Source: Acanthosepion esculentum (taxonomy: Eukaryota > Mollusca > Cephalopoda > Sepiida > Sepiidae). Taken from it: 64,000 bases of DNA. This document shows, in pieces, positions 21,237 to 32,596 of this stretch. A program made the position numbers and the translations under genes. Every line of letters begins with the position of its first letter. Position 1 is the first letter of the stretch. Below the pieces are notes generated by a model that was given only the letters and a program-made list of their open reading frames with translations, did not search any database and had not been told where the DNA came from. Location of the stretch: positions 17,547,213-17,611,212 of the forward strand of contig OZ038517.1 of the NCBI GenBank assembly GCA_964036315.1, read 5' to 3'.

Positions 21237-22190
21237 CAGTCTGTTCGTTATCTATCTATCTATCTATATCAGTCTGTTCGTTATCTCTCTATCTATCTAT
21301 CTATCTATCTATCTCAGTATGTTCGTTATCTGTCTATCTACCTATCTACCTATCTCAGTCTGTTCGTTATCTATCTATCTATCTATCTCAGTCTGTTCGT
21401 TATCTATCTATTTATCTATCTATTTATCTATCTATCTCAGTCTGTTCGTTATCTATCTATCTATCAATCTCAGTCTGTTCGTTATCTGTCTATCTACCTA
21501 TCTACCTATCTCAGTCTGTTCGTTATCTATCTATCTATCTATCTCAGTCTGTTCGTTATCTATCTATCTATCTATCTATCTCAGTCTGTTCGTTATCTAT
21601 CTATCTATCTATCTCAGTCTGTTCGTTATCTCTCTCTATCTATCTATCTATCTCAGTCTGTTCGTTATCTGTCTATCTACCTATCTCACTCTGTTCGTTA
21701 TCTATCTATCTATCTATCTATCTCAGTCTGTTCGTTATCTATCTATCTATCTATCTATCTCAGTCTGTTCGTTATCTATCTATCTATCTATCTCAGTCTG
21801 TTCGTTATCTGTCTATCTACCTATCTATCTATCTCAGTCTGTTCGTTATCTATCTATCTATCTATCTCAGTCTGTTCGTTATCTGTCTATCTACCTATCT
21901 ACCTATCTCAGTCTGTTCGTTATCTATCTATCTATCTATCTCAGTCTGTTCGTTATCTATCTGTCTATCTATCTCAGTCTGTTCGTTTATCTATCTATCT
22001 CAGTCTGTTCGTTATCTGTCTATCTACCTACCTATCTATCTATCTCAGTCTGTTCGTTATCTATCTACCTTTCTACCTATATATCTATCTCAGTCTGTTC
22101 GTTATCTATCTATCTATCTATCTCTGTCTGTTCGTTATCTATCTATCTACCTATCTATCTATCTCTGTTCGTTATCTATCTATTTATCTA
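21170..22190. repeat. Compound minisatellite of TATC blocks with CAGTCTGTTCGTT spacers
   Basis: Roughly 27 blocks of (TATC)n, four to nine units each, are separated by CAGTCTGTTCGTT. Variant tetramers (GTCT, ACCT, TTTA) recur in the same order in several blocks, for example GTCTATCTACCTATCTACC. That points to higher-order duplication. Apparent proteins of 364 and 512 residues are translations of this repeat. Confidence 0.95.
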
Positions 22191-22279
22191 TCCCAGTCTC
22201 CCAAAAGTGCTCAAAATCGACTATATGAAAATATAGCGATTATAAACTTGTCGCATTTTTTTAAAGCTTTTCACCAAGC

Positions 22280-22799
22280 CACTAGAACGCAAGGGGTTAC
22301 AGAGGATTTGGAGCGAGAGCAGATAGGAGTGATAGAGGAAAGGATGTGGAGAAGGATAGTGGATAGATCAAGGCACTGGAGATGTCGATTGACGTTACAT
22401 TTGAATAGTTGGAGATTATAGTTGTCAGGGAAACAGGAATAAGGAAGGGAGTTCCACAGGCGAGAGGTGCGAGATATGAAGCTATTGGAATAGAAGAGAC
22501 GTCTACATTTAACAGTTTCAACAGTGAAAGGATGGGAACGGGATGCCAGCCTTGCACGACGCTTGAATTCATGGAGCCTAGGAACCAGCGATAGCAGCTC
22601 ATCGGAGCAATTACCATGGAAGTATTTGTAAAAGAGACAGAGCGAGGCGACGGCGCGTCTGTGAGAGAGCGACTGCAGACAAGATGACAGATCAGGGCCA
22701 ATTACATTACATACCCGTCTCTGGATCTTATCAAGAACCCCAAGGTAAACAGAAGGGGCTCTAGACTATATATGGCAGCAATACTCCATGCAAGGGACG
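22280..22799 (-). pseudogene. LINE ORF2 C-terminus and 3' UTR, minus strand
   Basis: Same family as 20020-20887, inverted. The coding frame reads from about 22735 downward: [50 protein letters not shown]. The 3' UTR ends near 22290 (inverse of AACCCCTTGCG). The 134-residue open frame at 22297-22701 is in a different frame and not the real product. This copy and the plus-strand copy converge on the TATC array. Confidence 0.82.
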
Positions 22800-22804
22800 T
22801 CCTT

Positions 22805-22845
22805 CTATCTATCTATCTATCTATCTATATCTATCTATCTATCTT
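22805..22845. repeat. (TATC)n microsatellite
   Basis: About ten units next to the truncated LINE end. Confidence 0.9.
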
Positions 22846-22904
22846 CACTTAGAAATATCATAAAGAAGTACACCACCCCAGTTGACCCGAAGTAAAAATT
22901 AAAA

Positions 22905-23283
22905 TATCTATTAGAAAAAATTCAAAACAGCTATAAGCTTATCTTCAAAAATAGCAACACATCTGAAAAAAAAATGAAAACTACAAAGAACCAACATTAT
23001 TTACGAGTTCAAATGCCCCTTAAAGAACTGTTTTGCTGACAAAACCAAAGTCATAAGTAATTACATCGGTCACACTACTACATACCTATCCAAACGACTC
23101 ACATTGCACCTATCCAACCACATCACCATTATAATTCATTTAAAGACACTCACAAACCAACCAGACTCCATCCGAAACATACTAGTAGAAAATACAAGCA
23201 TCATAACCTCATCCACATGTAAAAAACGGTTAAAAATAATGGAAGCCTTAATAATAAAAAAAGAAAAGGCCAACACTCAATAA
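22905..23283 (+). pseudogene. PLE GIY-YIG endonuclease domain
   Basis: This is the longest endonuclease relic of its family here. From 22993 the frame reads NIIYEFKCPLKNCFAD, then NYIGHTTTYLSKRLTLHL (the YIG motif and Arg/His segment), then CKKRLKIMEALIIKKEK, where the Glu of IMEAL is the likely metal-binding residue, and stops at 23281-23283. Upstream, YKLIFKNSNTSEKKMK lies one base out of frame, so a frameshift separates it near 22990. No reverse transcriptase is present. Confidence 0.85.
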
Positions 23284-23390
23284 TATTAACTACGAACACG
23301 ACCACAGTGTAACGACCGTGTTTGGAAAATGAAACAGCCCTATAGCTCTAGATGCACAACCCGCACATTCAGCTAAAAAGTACAAATAAA

Positions 23391-23440
23391 ATCATCCGTG
23401 ATAATTGCTAAAATGATAGCCGAAAGCGCTTAGAAATTCA
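23391..23440 (+). ncRNA. Hammerhead-like fold in the PLE unit
   Basis: GTGATAATTGCTA, loop, GATAGCCGAAAGCGCTTAG. Stem GCTA/TAGC, then GAAA, then AGCGCT palindrome. The first core box is imperfect (TGATAA for TGANGA). Confidence 0.4.
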
Positions 23441-23446
23441 GAACTT

Positions 23447-23569
23447 TTGGAGAGAATTTGCACACTTTTACGGACAGAAGAAAAACTAATTAAAAAGCTT
23501 CAGCGCAGTACCTTGCCAGTCGTCTTTAACGAAACATGTATAAAAGAGGGATTGCTACCTAAATACACA

Positions 23570-23570
<1 letters not shown>
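23447..23570 (+). pseudogene. PLE N-terminal ORF fragment
   Basis: About 41 codons include LPVVFNETCIKEGLLPKYT. The homologous segment at 41640-41765 reads LSVVFNETCIKEGLLPNYT. PLE proteins commonly have a CLKxxLxPKG-like motif near the N-terminus. The frame then runs into a TA array. Confidence 0.65.

Positions 23571-23637
<67 letters not shown>
23571..23637. repeat. (TA)n microsatellite
   Basis: About 33 TA units directly at the end of the PLE fragment. Confidence 0.95.
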
Positions 23638-23639
<2 letters not shown>

Positions 23640-23649
23640 ATCCATATAC

Positions 23650-23765
23650 AAGGCTTGTGTTTATTGTGGATAGACATCCGATTGCTTCAAGCCGGGATCT
23701 AAACTCGACCGATTTGGCATCAGTCAGAGTTTCTACCCCTAAGCTATTGGCGCACGGCAGAGAAA
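23650..23765 (-). repeat. tRNA-like SINE head
   Basis: The minus strand has A-box-like AATAGCTTAGGGGTAGAAAC and B-box-like GAGTTTAGATCCCGG about 45 bp apart. No cloverleaf is evident. Confidence 0.55.
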
Positions 23766-23829
23766 AGGAAAATTTTTAACGTATTATATACGGCGACTGT
23801 ATGCGTGTGTATCTGCCTATCTTTCTGTC

Positions 23830-23915
23830 TGTCTTTATGTATGTATGCTTATCTATCTATCTATCTATCTATCTGTCTGGCTGTCTGGCTGTCTGTATGT
23901 ATGTATGTTATTTTA
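23830..23915. repeat. TCTA, CTGT and TATG simple repeats
   Basis: Mixed tetranucleotide repeat leading toward the Helitron. Confidence 0.85.
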
Positions 23916-23956
23916 GTCTGTTGGCCTTATGGATCTATTTTGTGTTTTATTATTCA

Positions 23957-24650
23957 CTAGCAGCATGGCCCGGCGTTGCCCGGGCTTGATACAAAAATCG
24001 TACGACTCATACAGCAATCGCTATCACTTGACTTAAAATATTTTTGCCCTTCCTTGCCTTTAAAGGAGTGCCCTTTGCCGTGCTGATGTTGCTACATGCC
24101 TTACTTCTTGCCTATCTCACACTGCGAATTTTTCTAAGCTCTATACTAAACATTAAATCTGTTACGAAAAAAGAACTAAACAAAATGAACACAAAACGAT
24201 CAGCTTTAAAAAAGGACTTGTAACTGGAAAAACCGAATGAAAAAAGAATGTTAACAACAAATACTTTTTCACACCCAACCCAGTTCTGCGGAATCAAAAT
24301 CAACGTTGAGTTTAAGCAAGCGAATGAGCCAATTGAAGTAAAGTGCCATGTAGATGTAAATTTATTCCCCCTCGTGACGAATGCAGCAATCGATTTTTTT
24401 GCATGCTAGTTAACATTCGTGTCAGTCAGCCGTTAGCTCTGACGCTGGCCAATAGAATCTTCCTGCCTATTCATGGCAGCCAGCTATAGGCTCTCACTAT
24501 GGCCAGTAGAAAATGGCCGCAAACTACGATTATTTCCACTCTCGATGGGACTTGGGATATGAAAAGTCGGTCTTGGCCTTTTCACTAACTTGGAGCATGT
24601 GCATGTAAATTTTGGTGCAAATCCGTCGAAAATTGAAGACTATCTGCTTG
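23957..24650 (-). mobile_element. Non-autonomous Helitron, copy 2
   Basis: The minus-strand 3' end CTAG is at 23960-23957 with T next, preceded by the hairpin CCCGGGCAACGCCGGG. The body matches copy 1, including CAGCCAGCTATAGGCTCTCA and TTTTCGACGGATTTGCACC. The 5' terminus is lost near 24650. Confidence 0.85.
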
Positions 24651-24716
24651 CCTGTATATGCACACCAGCACATACATATACGTTTGCTTATATCTGGTTG
24701 TTTGATTTATCTATTC

Positions 24717-24718
<2 letters not shown>

Positions 24719-24798
<80 letters not shown>

Positions 24799-24800
24799 AT
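24719..24800. repeat. (TA)n(TG)n compound microsatellite
   Basis: About 29 TA units then about ten TG units. Confidence 0.95.
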
Positions 24801-24879
24801 AAAATGAAATGGATTAAGTCTGCCAATTATTTAATATATTTTCTGTTTAATAGCATATAAACAGAAAATGTAATTTTTA

Positions 24880-25409
24880 CTAGCAGCATGGCCTGGCGTT
24901 TCCCGTGCTTGATTGAAAAATCGTACGACTCGTTATCACTTGACTTAAAATATTTTGCCCTTCCTTGCCTTTAAACATCCAACCCAGTTCTGCGGAATCA
25001 GAATCAACGTTGAGTTTAAGCAAGCGAATGAGCCAATTGGAGTAAAGTGTCATGCAGATTTAAATTTTTCCCACTTGTGACAAATGCAGCTATCGATTTT
25101 TTTTTTGCATGCTAGCATCCTAGTTAACATTCGTGTCAGTCAGCTGTTGGCTCTCACACTGGCAAATAGAATCTTCCTGCCTATTCGTGGCAGCCAGCTA
25201 TAGTCTCTCATTCTGGCCAGTAGAAAATGGCCGCAAACTACATGAAAACTACCGTAGAAGCATGAAAAAATCGATTATTTCCACTATCGATGGGAGTTGG
25301 GAAATGCAAAGTCGGTCTTGTCCTTTTGCCTAACTTGGAGCATGTGCATGATAATTTTGTTGCAAATCCGTCGAAAATTGCGGCAGTGCATTCGTTACAC
25401 ACACACACA

Positions 25410-25468
<59 letters not shown>

Positions 25469-25489
25469 CCTGCCTTTTATAGATAGAGA
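24880..25489 (-). mobile_element. Non-autonomous Helitron, copy 3
   Basis: The 3' end CTAG at 24883-24880 has a degraded hairpin (CACGGGAAACGCCAGG). The 5' end near 25489 reads TCTATCTATAAAAGGCAGGA, then (TG)n. It lacks about 200 bp present in copies 1 and 2, between AAAGGCAAGG and the GGTTGG segment. Confidence 0.85.
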
Positions 25490-25840
25490 TTTCTTGTACC
25501 GCAATCCAGTTTTAGAATGCCTTCATTATATTTTGTAAAAGGTTGCTCTACGGGGAAAACCGTATTGCAGACAAGGCAAAATTTTCACTGCATTGTAAGT
25601 AGAAGTTTAGTTAATATAATTTTGCTAACTTCTGTTTCGAGAACAAATTCGAAACGACATGTCTCTCAGGGCGTCTGCGTTATATATTTCCCGCCAAAAT
25701 CTACTTATATCGCATTTGGCTGCAGCGGAAGAAAAAGGTTAAACAGTATGGAAAAAGAAGAGAACAGATAGAAAAGAAGAAGGAAGGAAAATGGAAGAAG
25801 AAAGGTTAGAAATGGTAAAATGATTATATAGTAGAAGATA
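25490..25840. other. Unassigned sequence, purine-rich toward its end
   Basis: An open frame at 25517-25771 (84 residues, FVKGCSTGKTVLQTRQNF) has no recognised domain. From 25740 the strand becomes purine-rich, grading into the minisatellite. Confidence 0.35.
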
Positions 25841-25841
25841 C

Positions 25842-28800
25842 AATTGAAGAAGGCGAATTAAGAAAGAAGAGAAATTGAAGAAGGCAAATTAAGAAAGAAG
25901 GAAAATTGAAGAAGGCGAATTAAGAAGGGAGGAAAATTGAAGAAGGCGAATTAAGAAAGAAGGAAAATTGAAGAAGGCGAATTAAGAAAGAAGGAAAATT
26001 GAAGAAGGCGAATTAAGAAGGAAGGAAAATTGAAGAAGATGATTTAAGAAAGAAGGAAAATTGAAGAAGGCGAATTAAGAAAGAAGGAAAATTGAAGAAG
26101 GCGAATTAAGAAAGAAGGAAAATTGAAGAAGGCGAATTAAGAAGGAAGGAAAATTGAAGAAGATGATTTAAGAAAGAAGGAAAATTGAAGAAGGCGAATT
26201 AAGAAAGAAGGAAAATTGAAGAAGGCGAATTAAGAAAGAAGGAAAATTGAAGAAGGCGAATTAAGAAGGAAGGAAAATTGAAGAAGGCGAATTAAGAAAG
26301 AAAGAAAATTGAAGAAGGCGAATTAAGAAAGAAGGAAAATTGAAGAAGGCGAATTAAGAAGGAAGGAAAATTGAAGAAGGCGAATTAAGAAAGAAGGAAA
26401 ATTGAAGAAGGCGAATTAAGAAGGAAGGAAAATTGAAGAAGGCGAATTAAGAAAGAAGGAAAATTGAAGAAGGCGAATTAAGAAAGAAGGAAAATTGAAG
26501 AAGGCGAATTAAGAAGGAAGGAAAATTGAAGAAGATGATTTAAGAAAGAAGGAAAATTGAAGAAGGCGAATTAAGAAAGAAGGAAAATTGAAGAAGGCGA
26601 ATTAAGAAAGAAGGAAAATTGAAGAAGGCGAATTAAGAAGGAAGGAAAATTGAAGAAGGCGAATTAAGAAAGAAAGAAAATTGAAGAAGGCGAATTAAGA
26701 AAGAAGGAAAATTGAAGAAGGCGAATTAAGAAGGAAGGAAAATTGAAGAAGGCGAATTAAGAAAGAAGGAAAATTGAAGAAGGCGAATTAAGAAGGAAGG
26801 AAAATTGAAGAAGGCGAATTAAGAAAGAAGGAAAATTGAAGAAGGCGAATTAAGAAAGAAGGAAAATTGAAGAAGGCGAATTAAGAAGGAAGGAAAATTG
26901 AAGAAGATGAATTAAGAAAGAAGGAAAATTGAAGAAGGTGAATTAAGAAAGAAGGAAAATTGAAGAAGGTGAATTAAGAAAGAAATAAAATTGAAGAAGG
27001 CGAATTAAGAAAGAAATAAAATTGAAGAAGGCGAATTAAGAAGGAAGGAAAATTGAAGAAGGCGAATTAAGAAAGAAGGAAAATTGAAGAAGGCGAATTA
27101 AGAAGGAAGGAAAATTGAAGAAGGTGAATTAAGAAAGAAATAATATTGAAGAAGGCGAATTAAGAAAGAAATAAAATTGAAGAAGGCGAATTAAGAAAGA
27201 AGGAAAATTGAAGAAGGCGAATTAAGAAAGAAGGAAAATTGAAGAAGGCGAATTAAGAAGGAAGGAAAATTGAAGAAGGCGAATTAAGAAAGAAGGAAAA
27301 TTGAAGAAGGCGAATTAAGAAGGAAGGAAAATTGAAGAAGGCGAATTAAGAAAGAAGGAAAATTGAAGAAGGCGAATTAAGAAAGAATAAAATTGAAGAA
27401 GGCGAATTAAGAAGGAAGGAAAATTGAAGAAGGCGAATTAAGAAAGAAGGAAAATTGAAGAAGGCGAATTACGAAAGAAGGAAAATTGAAGAAGGCGAAT
27501 TAAGAAAGAAGGAAAATTGAAGAAGGCGAATTAAGAAGGAAGGAAAATTGAAGAAGGCGAATTAAAAAAGAAGGAAAATTGAAGAAGGTGAATTAAGAAA
27601 GAAATAAAATTGAAGAAGGCGAATTAAGAAGGAAGGAAAATTGAAGAAGATGATTTAAGAAAGAAGGAAAATTGAAGAAGGCGAATTAAGAAAGAAGGAA
27701 AATTGAAGAAGGCGAATTAAGAAAGAAGGAAAATTGAAGAAGGCGAATTAAGAAGGAAGGAAAATTGAAGAAGGCGAATTAAGAAAGAAAGAAAATTGAA
27801 GAAGGCGAATTAAGAAAGAAGGAAAATTGAAGAAGGCGAATTAAGAAGGAAGGAAAATTGAAGAAGGCGAATTAAGAAAGAAGGAAAATTGAAGAAGGCG
27901 AATTAAGAAGGAAGGAAAATTGAAGAAGGCGAATTAAGAAAGAAGGAAAATTGAAGAAGGCGAATTAAGAAAGAAGGAAAATTGAAGAAGGCGAATTAAG
28001 AAGGAAGGAAAATTGAAGAAGATGAATTAAGAAAGAAGGAAAATTGAAGAAGGTGAATTAAGAAAGAAGGAAAATTGAAGAAGGTGAATTAAGAAAGAAA
28101 TAAAATTGAAGAAGGCGAATTAAGAAAGAAATAAAATTGAAGAAGGCGAATTAAGAAGGAAGGAAAATTGAAGAAGGCGAATTAAGAAAGAAGGAAAATT
28201 GAAGAAGGCGAATTAAGAAGGAAGGAAAATTGAAGAAGGTGAATTAAGAAAGAAATAATATTGAAGAAGGCGAATTAAGAAAGAAATAAAATTGAAGAAG
28301 GCGAATTAAGAAAGAAGGAAAATTGAAGAAGGCGAATTAAGAAAGAAGGAAAATTGAAGAAGGCGAATTAAGAAGGAAGGAAAATTGAAGAAGGCGAATT
28401 AAGAAAGAAGGAAAATTGAAGAAGGCGAATTAAGAAGGAAGGAAAATTGAAGAAGGCGAATTAAGAAAGAAGGAAAATTGAAGAAGGCGAATTAAGAAAG
28501 AATAAAATTGAAGAAGGCGAATTAAGAAGGAAGGAAAATTGAAGAAGGCGAATTAAGAAAGAAGGAAAATTGAAGAAGGCGAATTACGAAAGAAGGAAAA
28601 TTGAAGAAGGCGAATTAAGAAAGAAGGAAAATTGAAGAAGGCGAATTAAGAAGGAAGGAAAATTGAAGAAGGCGAATTAAAAAAGAAGGAAAATTGAAGA
28701 AGGTGAATTAAGAAAGAAATAAAATTGAAGAAGGCGAATTAAGAAAGAAATAAAATTGAAGAAGGCGAATTAAGAAAGAAGGAAAATTGAAGAAGGCGAA

Positions 28801-31800
28801 TTAAGAAAGAAGGAAAATTGAAGGAGGCGAATTAAGAAGGAAGGAAAATTGAAGAAGGCAAATTAAGAAAGAAGGAAAATTGAAGAAGGCGAATTAAGAA
28901 GGAAGGAAAATTGAAGAAGGCGAATTAAGAAAGAAGGAACTTTGAAAAAGGTGAATTAAGAAAGAAGGAAAATTGAAGAAGGCGAATTAAGAAAGAAGGA
29001 AAATTGAAGAAGGCGAATTAAGAAGGAAGGAAAATTGAAGAAGGTGAATTAAGAAAGAAGGAAAATTGAAGAAGGTGAATTAAGAAAGAAATAAAATTGA
29101 AGAAGGCGAATTAAGAAAGAAATAAAATTGAAGAAGGCGAATTAAGAAAGAAGGAAAATTGAAGAAGGCGAATTAAGAAAGAAGAAAAATTGAAGAAGGC
29201 AAATTAAGAAGGAAGGAAAATTGAAGAAGGTGAATTAAGAAAGAAGGAAATTTGAAGAAGGCGAATAAAGAAGGAAGGAAAATTGAAGAAGGCGAATTAA
29301 GAAAGAAGGAAAATTGAAGAAGGCGAATTAAGAAAGAAGGAAAATTGAAGAAGGCGAATTAAGAAGGAAGGAAAATTGAAGAAGGCGAATTAAGAAAGAA
29401 GGAAAATTGAAGAAGGCGAATTAAGAAGGAAGGAAAATTGAAGAAGGCGAATTAAGAAGGAAGGAAAATTGAAGAAGGCGAATTAAGAAAGGAAAATTGA
29501 AGTAGGCGAATTAAGAAGGAAGGAAAATTGAAGAAGGCGAATTAAGAAAGAAGGAAAATTGAAGAAGGTGAATTAAGAAAGAAATAAAATTGAAGAAGGC
29601 GAATTAAGAAAGAAATAAAATTGAAGAAGGCGAATTAAGAAGTAAGGAAAATTGAAGAAGGCGAATTAAGAAAGAAGGAAAATTGAAGAAGGCGAATTAA
29701 GAAAGAAGGAAAATTGAAGAAGGCGAATTAAGAAGGAAGGAAAATTGAAGAAGGCGAATTAAGAAAGAAGGAAAATTGAAGAAGGCGAATTAAGAAAGAA
29801 GGAAAATTGAAGAAGGCGAATTAAGAAGGAAGGAAAATTGAAGAAGGCGAATTAAGAAAGAAGGAAATTTGAAGAAGGTGAATTAAGAAGGAAGGAAAAC
29901 TGAAGAAGGCGAATTAAAAAAGAAGGAAAATTGAAGAAGGCGAATTAAGAAAGAAGGAAAATTGAAGAAGGCGAATTAAGAAGGAAGGAAAATTGAAGAA
30001 GGCGAATTAAGAAAGAAGGAAAATTGAAGAAGGCGAATTAAGAAGGAAGGAAAATTGAAGAAGGCGAATTAAGAAAGAAGGAAAATTGAAGAAGGCGAAT
30101 TAAGAAGGAAGGAAAATTGATGAAGGCGAATTAAGAAAGAAGGAAATTTGAAGAAGGTGAATTAAGAAGGAAGGAAAATTGAAGAAGGCGAATTAAGAAA
30201 GAAGGAAAATTGAAGAAGGCGAATTAAGAAAGAAGGAAAATTGAAGAAGGCGAATTAAGAAGGAAGGAAAATTGAAGAAGGCGAATTAAGAAAGAAGGAA
30301 AATTGAAGAAGGCGAATTAAGAAAGAAGGAAAATTGAAGAAGGCGAATTAAGAAAGAAGAAAAATTGAAGAAGGCGAATTAAGAAGGAAGGAAAATTGAA
30401 GAAAGTGAATTAAGAATGAAGGAAAATTGAAGAAGGCGAATTAAGAAGGAAGGAAAATTGAAGAAGGCGAATTAAGAAAGAAGGAAAATTGAAGAAGGCG
30501 AATTAAGAAAGAAGGAAAATTGAAGAAGGCGAATTAAGAAGGAAGGAAAATTGAAGAAGGCGAATTAAGAAAGAAGGAAATTTGAAGAAGGTGAATTAAG
30601 AAGGAAGGAAAATTGAAGAAGGCGAATTAAAAAAGAAGGAAAATTGAAGAAGGCGAATTAAGAAAGAAGGAAAATTGAAGAAGGCGAATTAAGAAGGAAG
30701 GAAAATTGAAGAAGGCGAATTAAGAAAGAAGGAAAATTGAAGAAGGCGAATTAAGAAGGAAGGAAAATTGAAGAAGGCGAATTAAGAAAGAAGAAAAATT
30801 GAAGAAGGCGAATTAAGAAGGAAGGAAAATTGAAGAAGGTGAATTAAGAAAGAAGGAAAATTGAAGAAGGCGAATTAAGAAGGAAGGAAAATTGAAGAAG
30901 GCGAATTAAGAAGGAAGGAAAATTGAAGAAGGCGAATTAAGAAAGAAGAAAAGTTGAAGAAGGCGAATTAAGAAGGAAGGAAAATTGAAGAAGATGAATT
31001 AAGAAAGAAGGAAAATTGAAGAAGGCGAATTAAGAAAGAAGGAAAATTGAAGAAGGCGAATTAAGAAAGAAAAAAGATTGATGGAGGCCAATTAAAAAGA
31101 AAAAAAATTGAAGACGGCGAATTAAGAAGGAAGGAAAATTGAAGAAGGCGAATTAAGAAAGAAGGAAAATTGAAGAAGGCGAATTAAGAAAGAAGGAAAA
31201 TTGAAGAAGGCGAATTAAGAAAGAAGAAAAATTGAAGAAGGCGAATTAAGAAGGAAGGAAAATTGAAGAAAGTGAATTAAGAATGAAGGAAAATTGAAGA
31301 AGGCGAATTAAGAAGGAAGGAAAATTGAAGAAGGCGAATTAAGAAAGAAGGAAAATTGAAGAAGGCGAATTAAGAAAGAAGGAAAATTGAAGAAGGCGAA
31401 TTAAGAAGGAAGGAAAATTGAAGAAGGCGAATTAAGAAAGAAGGAAATTTGAAGAAGGTGAATTAAGAAGGAAGGAAAATTGAAGAAGGCGAATTAAAAA
31501 AGAAGGAAAATTGAAGAAGGCGAATTAAGAAAGAAGGAAAATTGAAGAAGGCGAATTAAGAAGGAAGGAAAATTGAAGAAGGCGAATTAAGAAAGAAGGA
31601 AAATTGAAGAAGGCGAATTAAGAAGGAAGGAAAATTGAAGAAGGCGAATTAAGAAAGAAGAAAAATTGAAGAAGGCGAATTAAGAAGGAAGGAAAATTGA
31701 AGAAGGTGAATTAAGAAAGAAGGAAAATTGAAGAAGGCGAATTAAGAAGGAAGGAAAATTGAAGAAGGCGAATTAAGAAGGAAGGAAAATTGAAGAAGGC

Positions 31801-32099
31801 GAATTAAGAAAGAAGAAAAGTTGAAGAAGGCGAATTAAGAAAGAAGGAAAATTGAAGAAGGCGAATTAAGAAGGAAGGAAAATTGAAGAAGGTGAATTAA
31901 GAAGGAAGGAAAATTGAAGAAGGCGAATTAAGAAAGAAGAAAAGTTGAAGAAGGCGAATTAAGAAGGAAGGAAAATTGAAGAAGATGAATTAAGAAAGAA
32001 GGAAAATTGAAGAAGGCGAATTAAGAAAGAAAAAAGATTGATGGAGGCCAATTAAAAAGAAAAAAAATTGAAGACGGCGAATTAAGAAAGAAGAAAAAT
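25842..32099 (+). repeat. Giant 31-bp minisatellite, about 200 copies
   Basis: The unit GAAGGAAAATTGAAGAAGGC plus GAATTAAGAAA has a 31-bp period over 6.26 kb. Variants (GGAAGG, GAAATAA, GGTGAATT, GATGATTT, GAATTACG) recur in the same order at long range. One block of about 1.1 kb starting at 26531 is repeated 1115 bp later, from 27646. Another pair, marked by GATTGATGGAGGCC, is 960 bp apart (31076, 32036). The plus strand has about one C per unit. Each unit contains TAA and the period is not a multiple of three, so it cannot encode protein. Confidence 0.97.
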
Positions 32100-32270
32100 T
32101 GATATTATAATCTGGAATAGGAATGAAATCAGTGATGGCCCATACCCTGAATCCATCTTTAAAAAATTAAGTTGCAGAAATAGTAAATACTCAAATACTT
32201 CAAAGACCTCGGCGTATGCATCAGTATTTTTTATAACTTTATCTATAACTCTAAAATGATGCATTAGGAT
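32100..32270. other. Short transition with LINE-like words
   Basis: It contains AGTAAATACTCAAATACTTC, close to AGTAAATACTAAACACTTCA at 33681, so a fragment of the RTE-like element may start here. Confidence 0.4.
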
Positions 32271-32274
32271 TACT

Positions 32275-32462
32275 TACATTATTTACATTATTTACATTAT
32301 TCGGTCTCTTATCCTCATCTTCATTGTCATATTCACAATGTTTCAGCCTTTGTACGCTTCAGCCTTTATGTCTATATCTCTCTATATGTCTGTCTATATC
32401 TCTGAGATGAAGTATTATGATTTTTTACATCATTCGAACTGTTATCCTGATCTTCATTTCGG
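32275..32462 (-). repeat. Fragments of the SINE D tail
   Basis: CTTATCCTCATCTTCATTGT, CATATTCACAATGTTTCAGC and later GTTATCCTGATCTTCATTTC match the inverse of the SINE D 3' tail seen at 32597-32680. Confidence 0.6.
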
Positions 32463-32463
32463 C

Positions 32464-32595
32464 CCCTCGAGGCGATGTAATGGTTAGCAAGCTTGTCTCG
32501 CTAGAACAATTACGAATGAGTAGTGAGTTCGATCCTCACTAGGTGCCACATATTTTCGGCCCTGTGCCACATCTGAGCTACGCTTGGAAAATTAC
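32464..32595 (+). repeat. tRNA-derived SINE, family C
   Basis: The head CTCGAGGCGATGTAATGGTTAGCAAG-type region holds an A box (TGTAATGGTTAGCAAGC). The B box is GTTCGATCC at 32530, and the near-complement CTCACTAGGTGCC closes the head. A short body (GGCCCTGTGCCACATCTGAG, CTACGCTTGG) follows. Further copies are at 50876 and 51016. It appears inserted in the SINE D tail sequence. Confidence 0.75.
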
Positions 32596-32596
32596 T

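Larger units (their letters stand above)
22905..23570 (+). mobile_element. PLE unit: endonuclease tail, hammerhead-like fold, ORF start
   Basis: Order on the plus strand: GIY-YIG endonuclease coding (to a stop at 23281), about 110 bp, a hammerhead-like fold (23391-23440), then the start of a PLE ORF (23447-23570) cut off by (TA)n. This head-to-tail order, 3' end then 5' start, matches the partial tandem or pseudo-LTR structure known for PLEs. The homologous units are 3728-4225 (minus) and 41395-41765. Confidence 0.78.

Noticed and set aside
20883..22421. 512-residue open frame rich in Leu-Ser-Ile-Tyr
   Set aside because: It is a translation of the TATC compound repeat; the flanking parts show no domain and include LINE antisense sequence.
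22297..22701. 134-residue minus-strand ORF
   Set aside because: It is out of frame with the LINE C-terminal coding that the same sequence clearly carries.
25842..32099. CRISPR-like array of 31-bp repeats
   Set aside because: Units are contiguous with no unique spacers, and the context is eukaryotic.
32464..32550. Functional tRNA gene
   Set aside because: A and B boxes are present, but copies recur with SINE bodies and deletions, and no full cloverleaf is evident.
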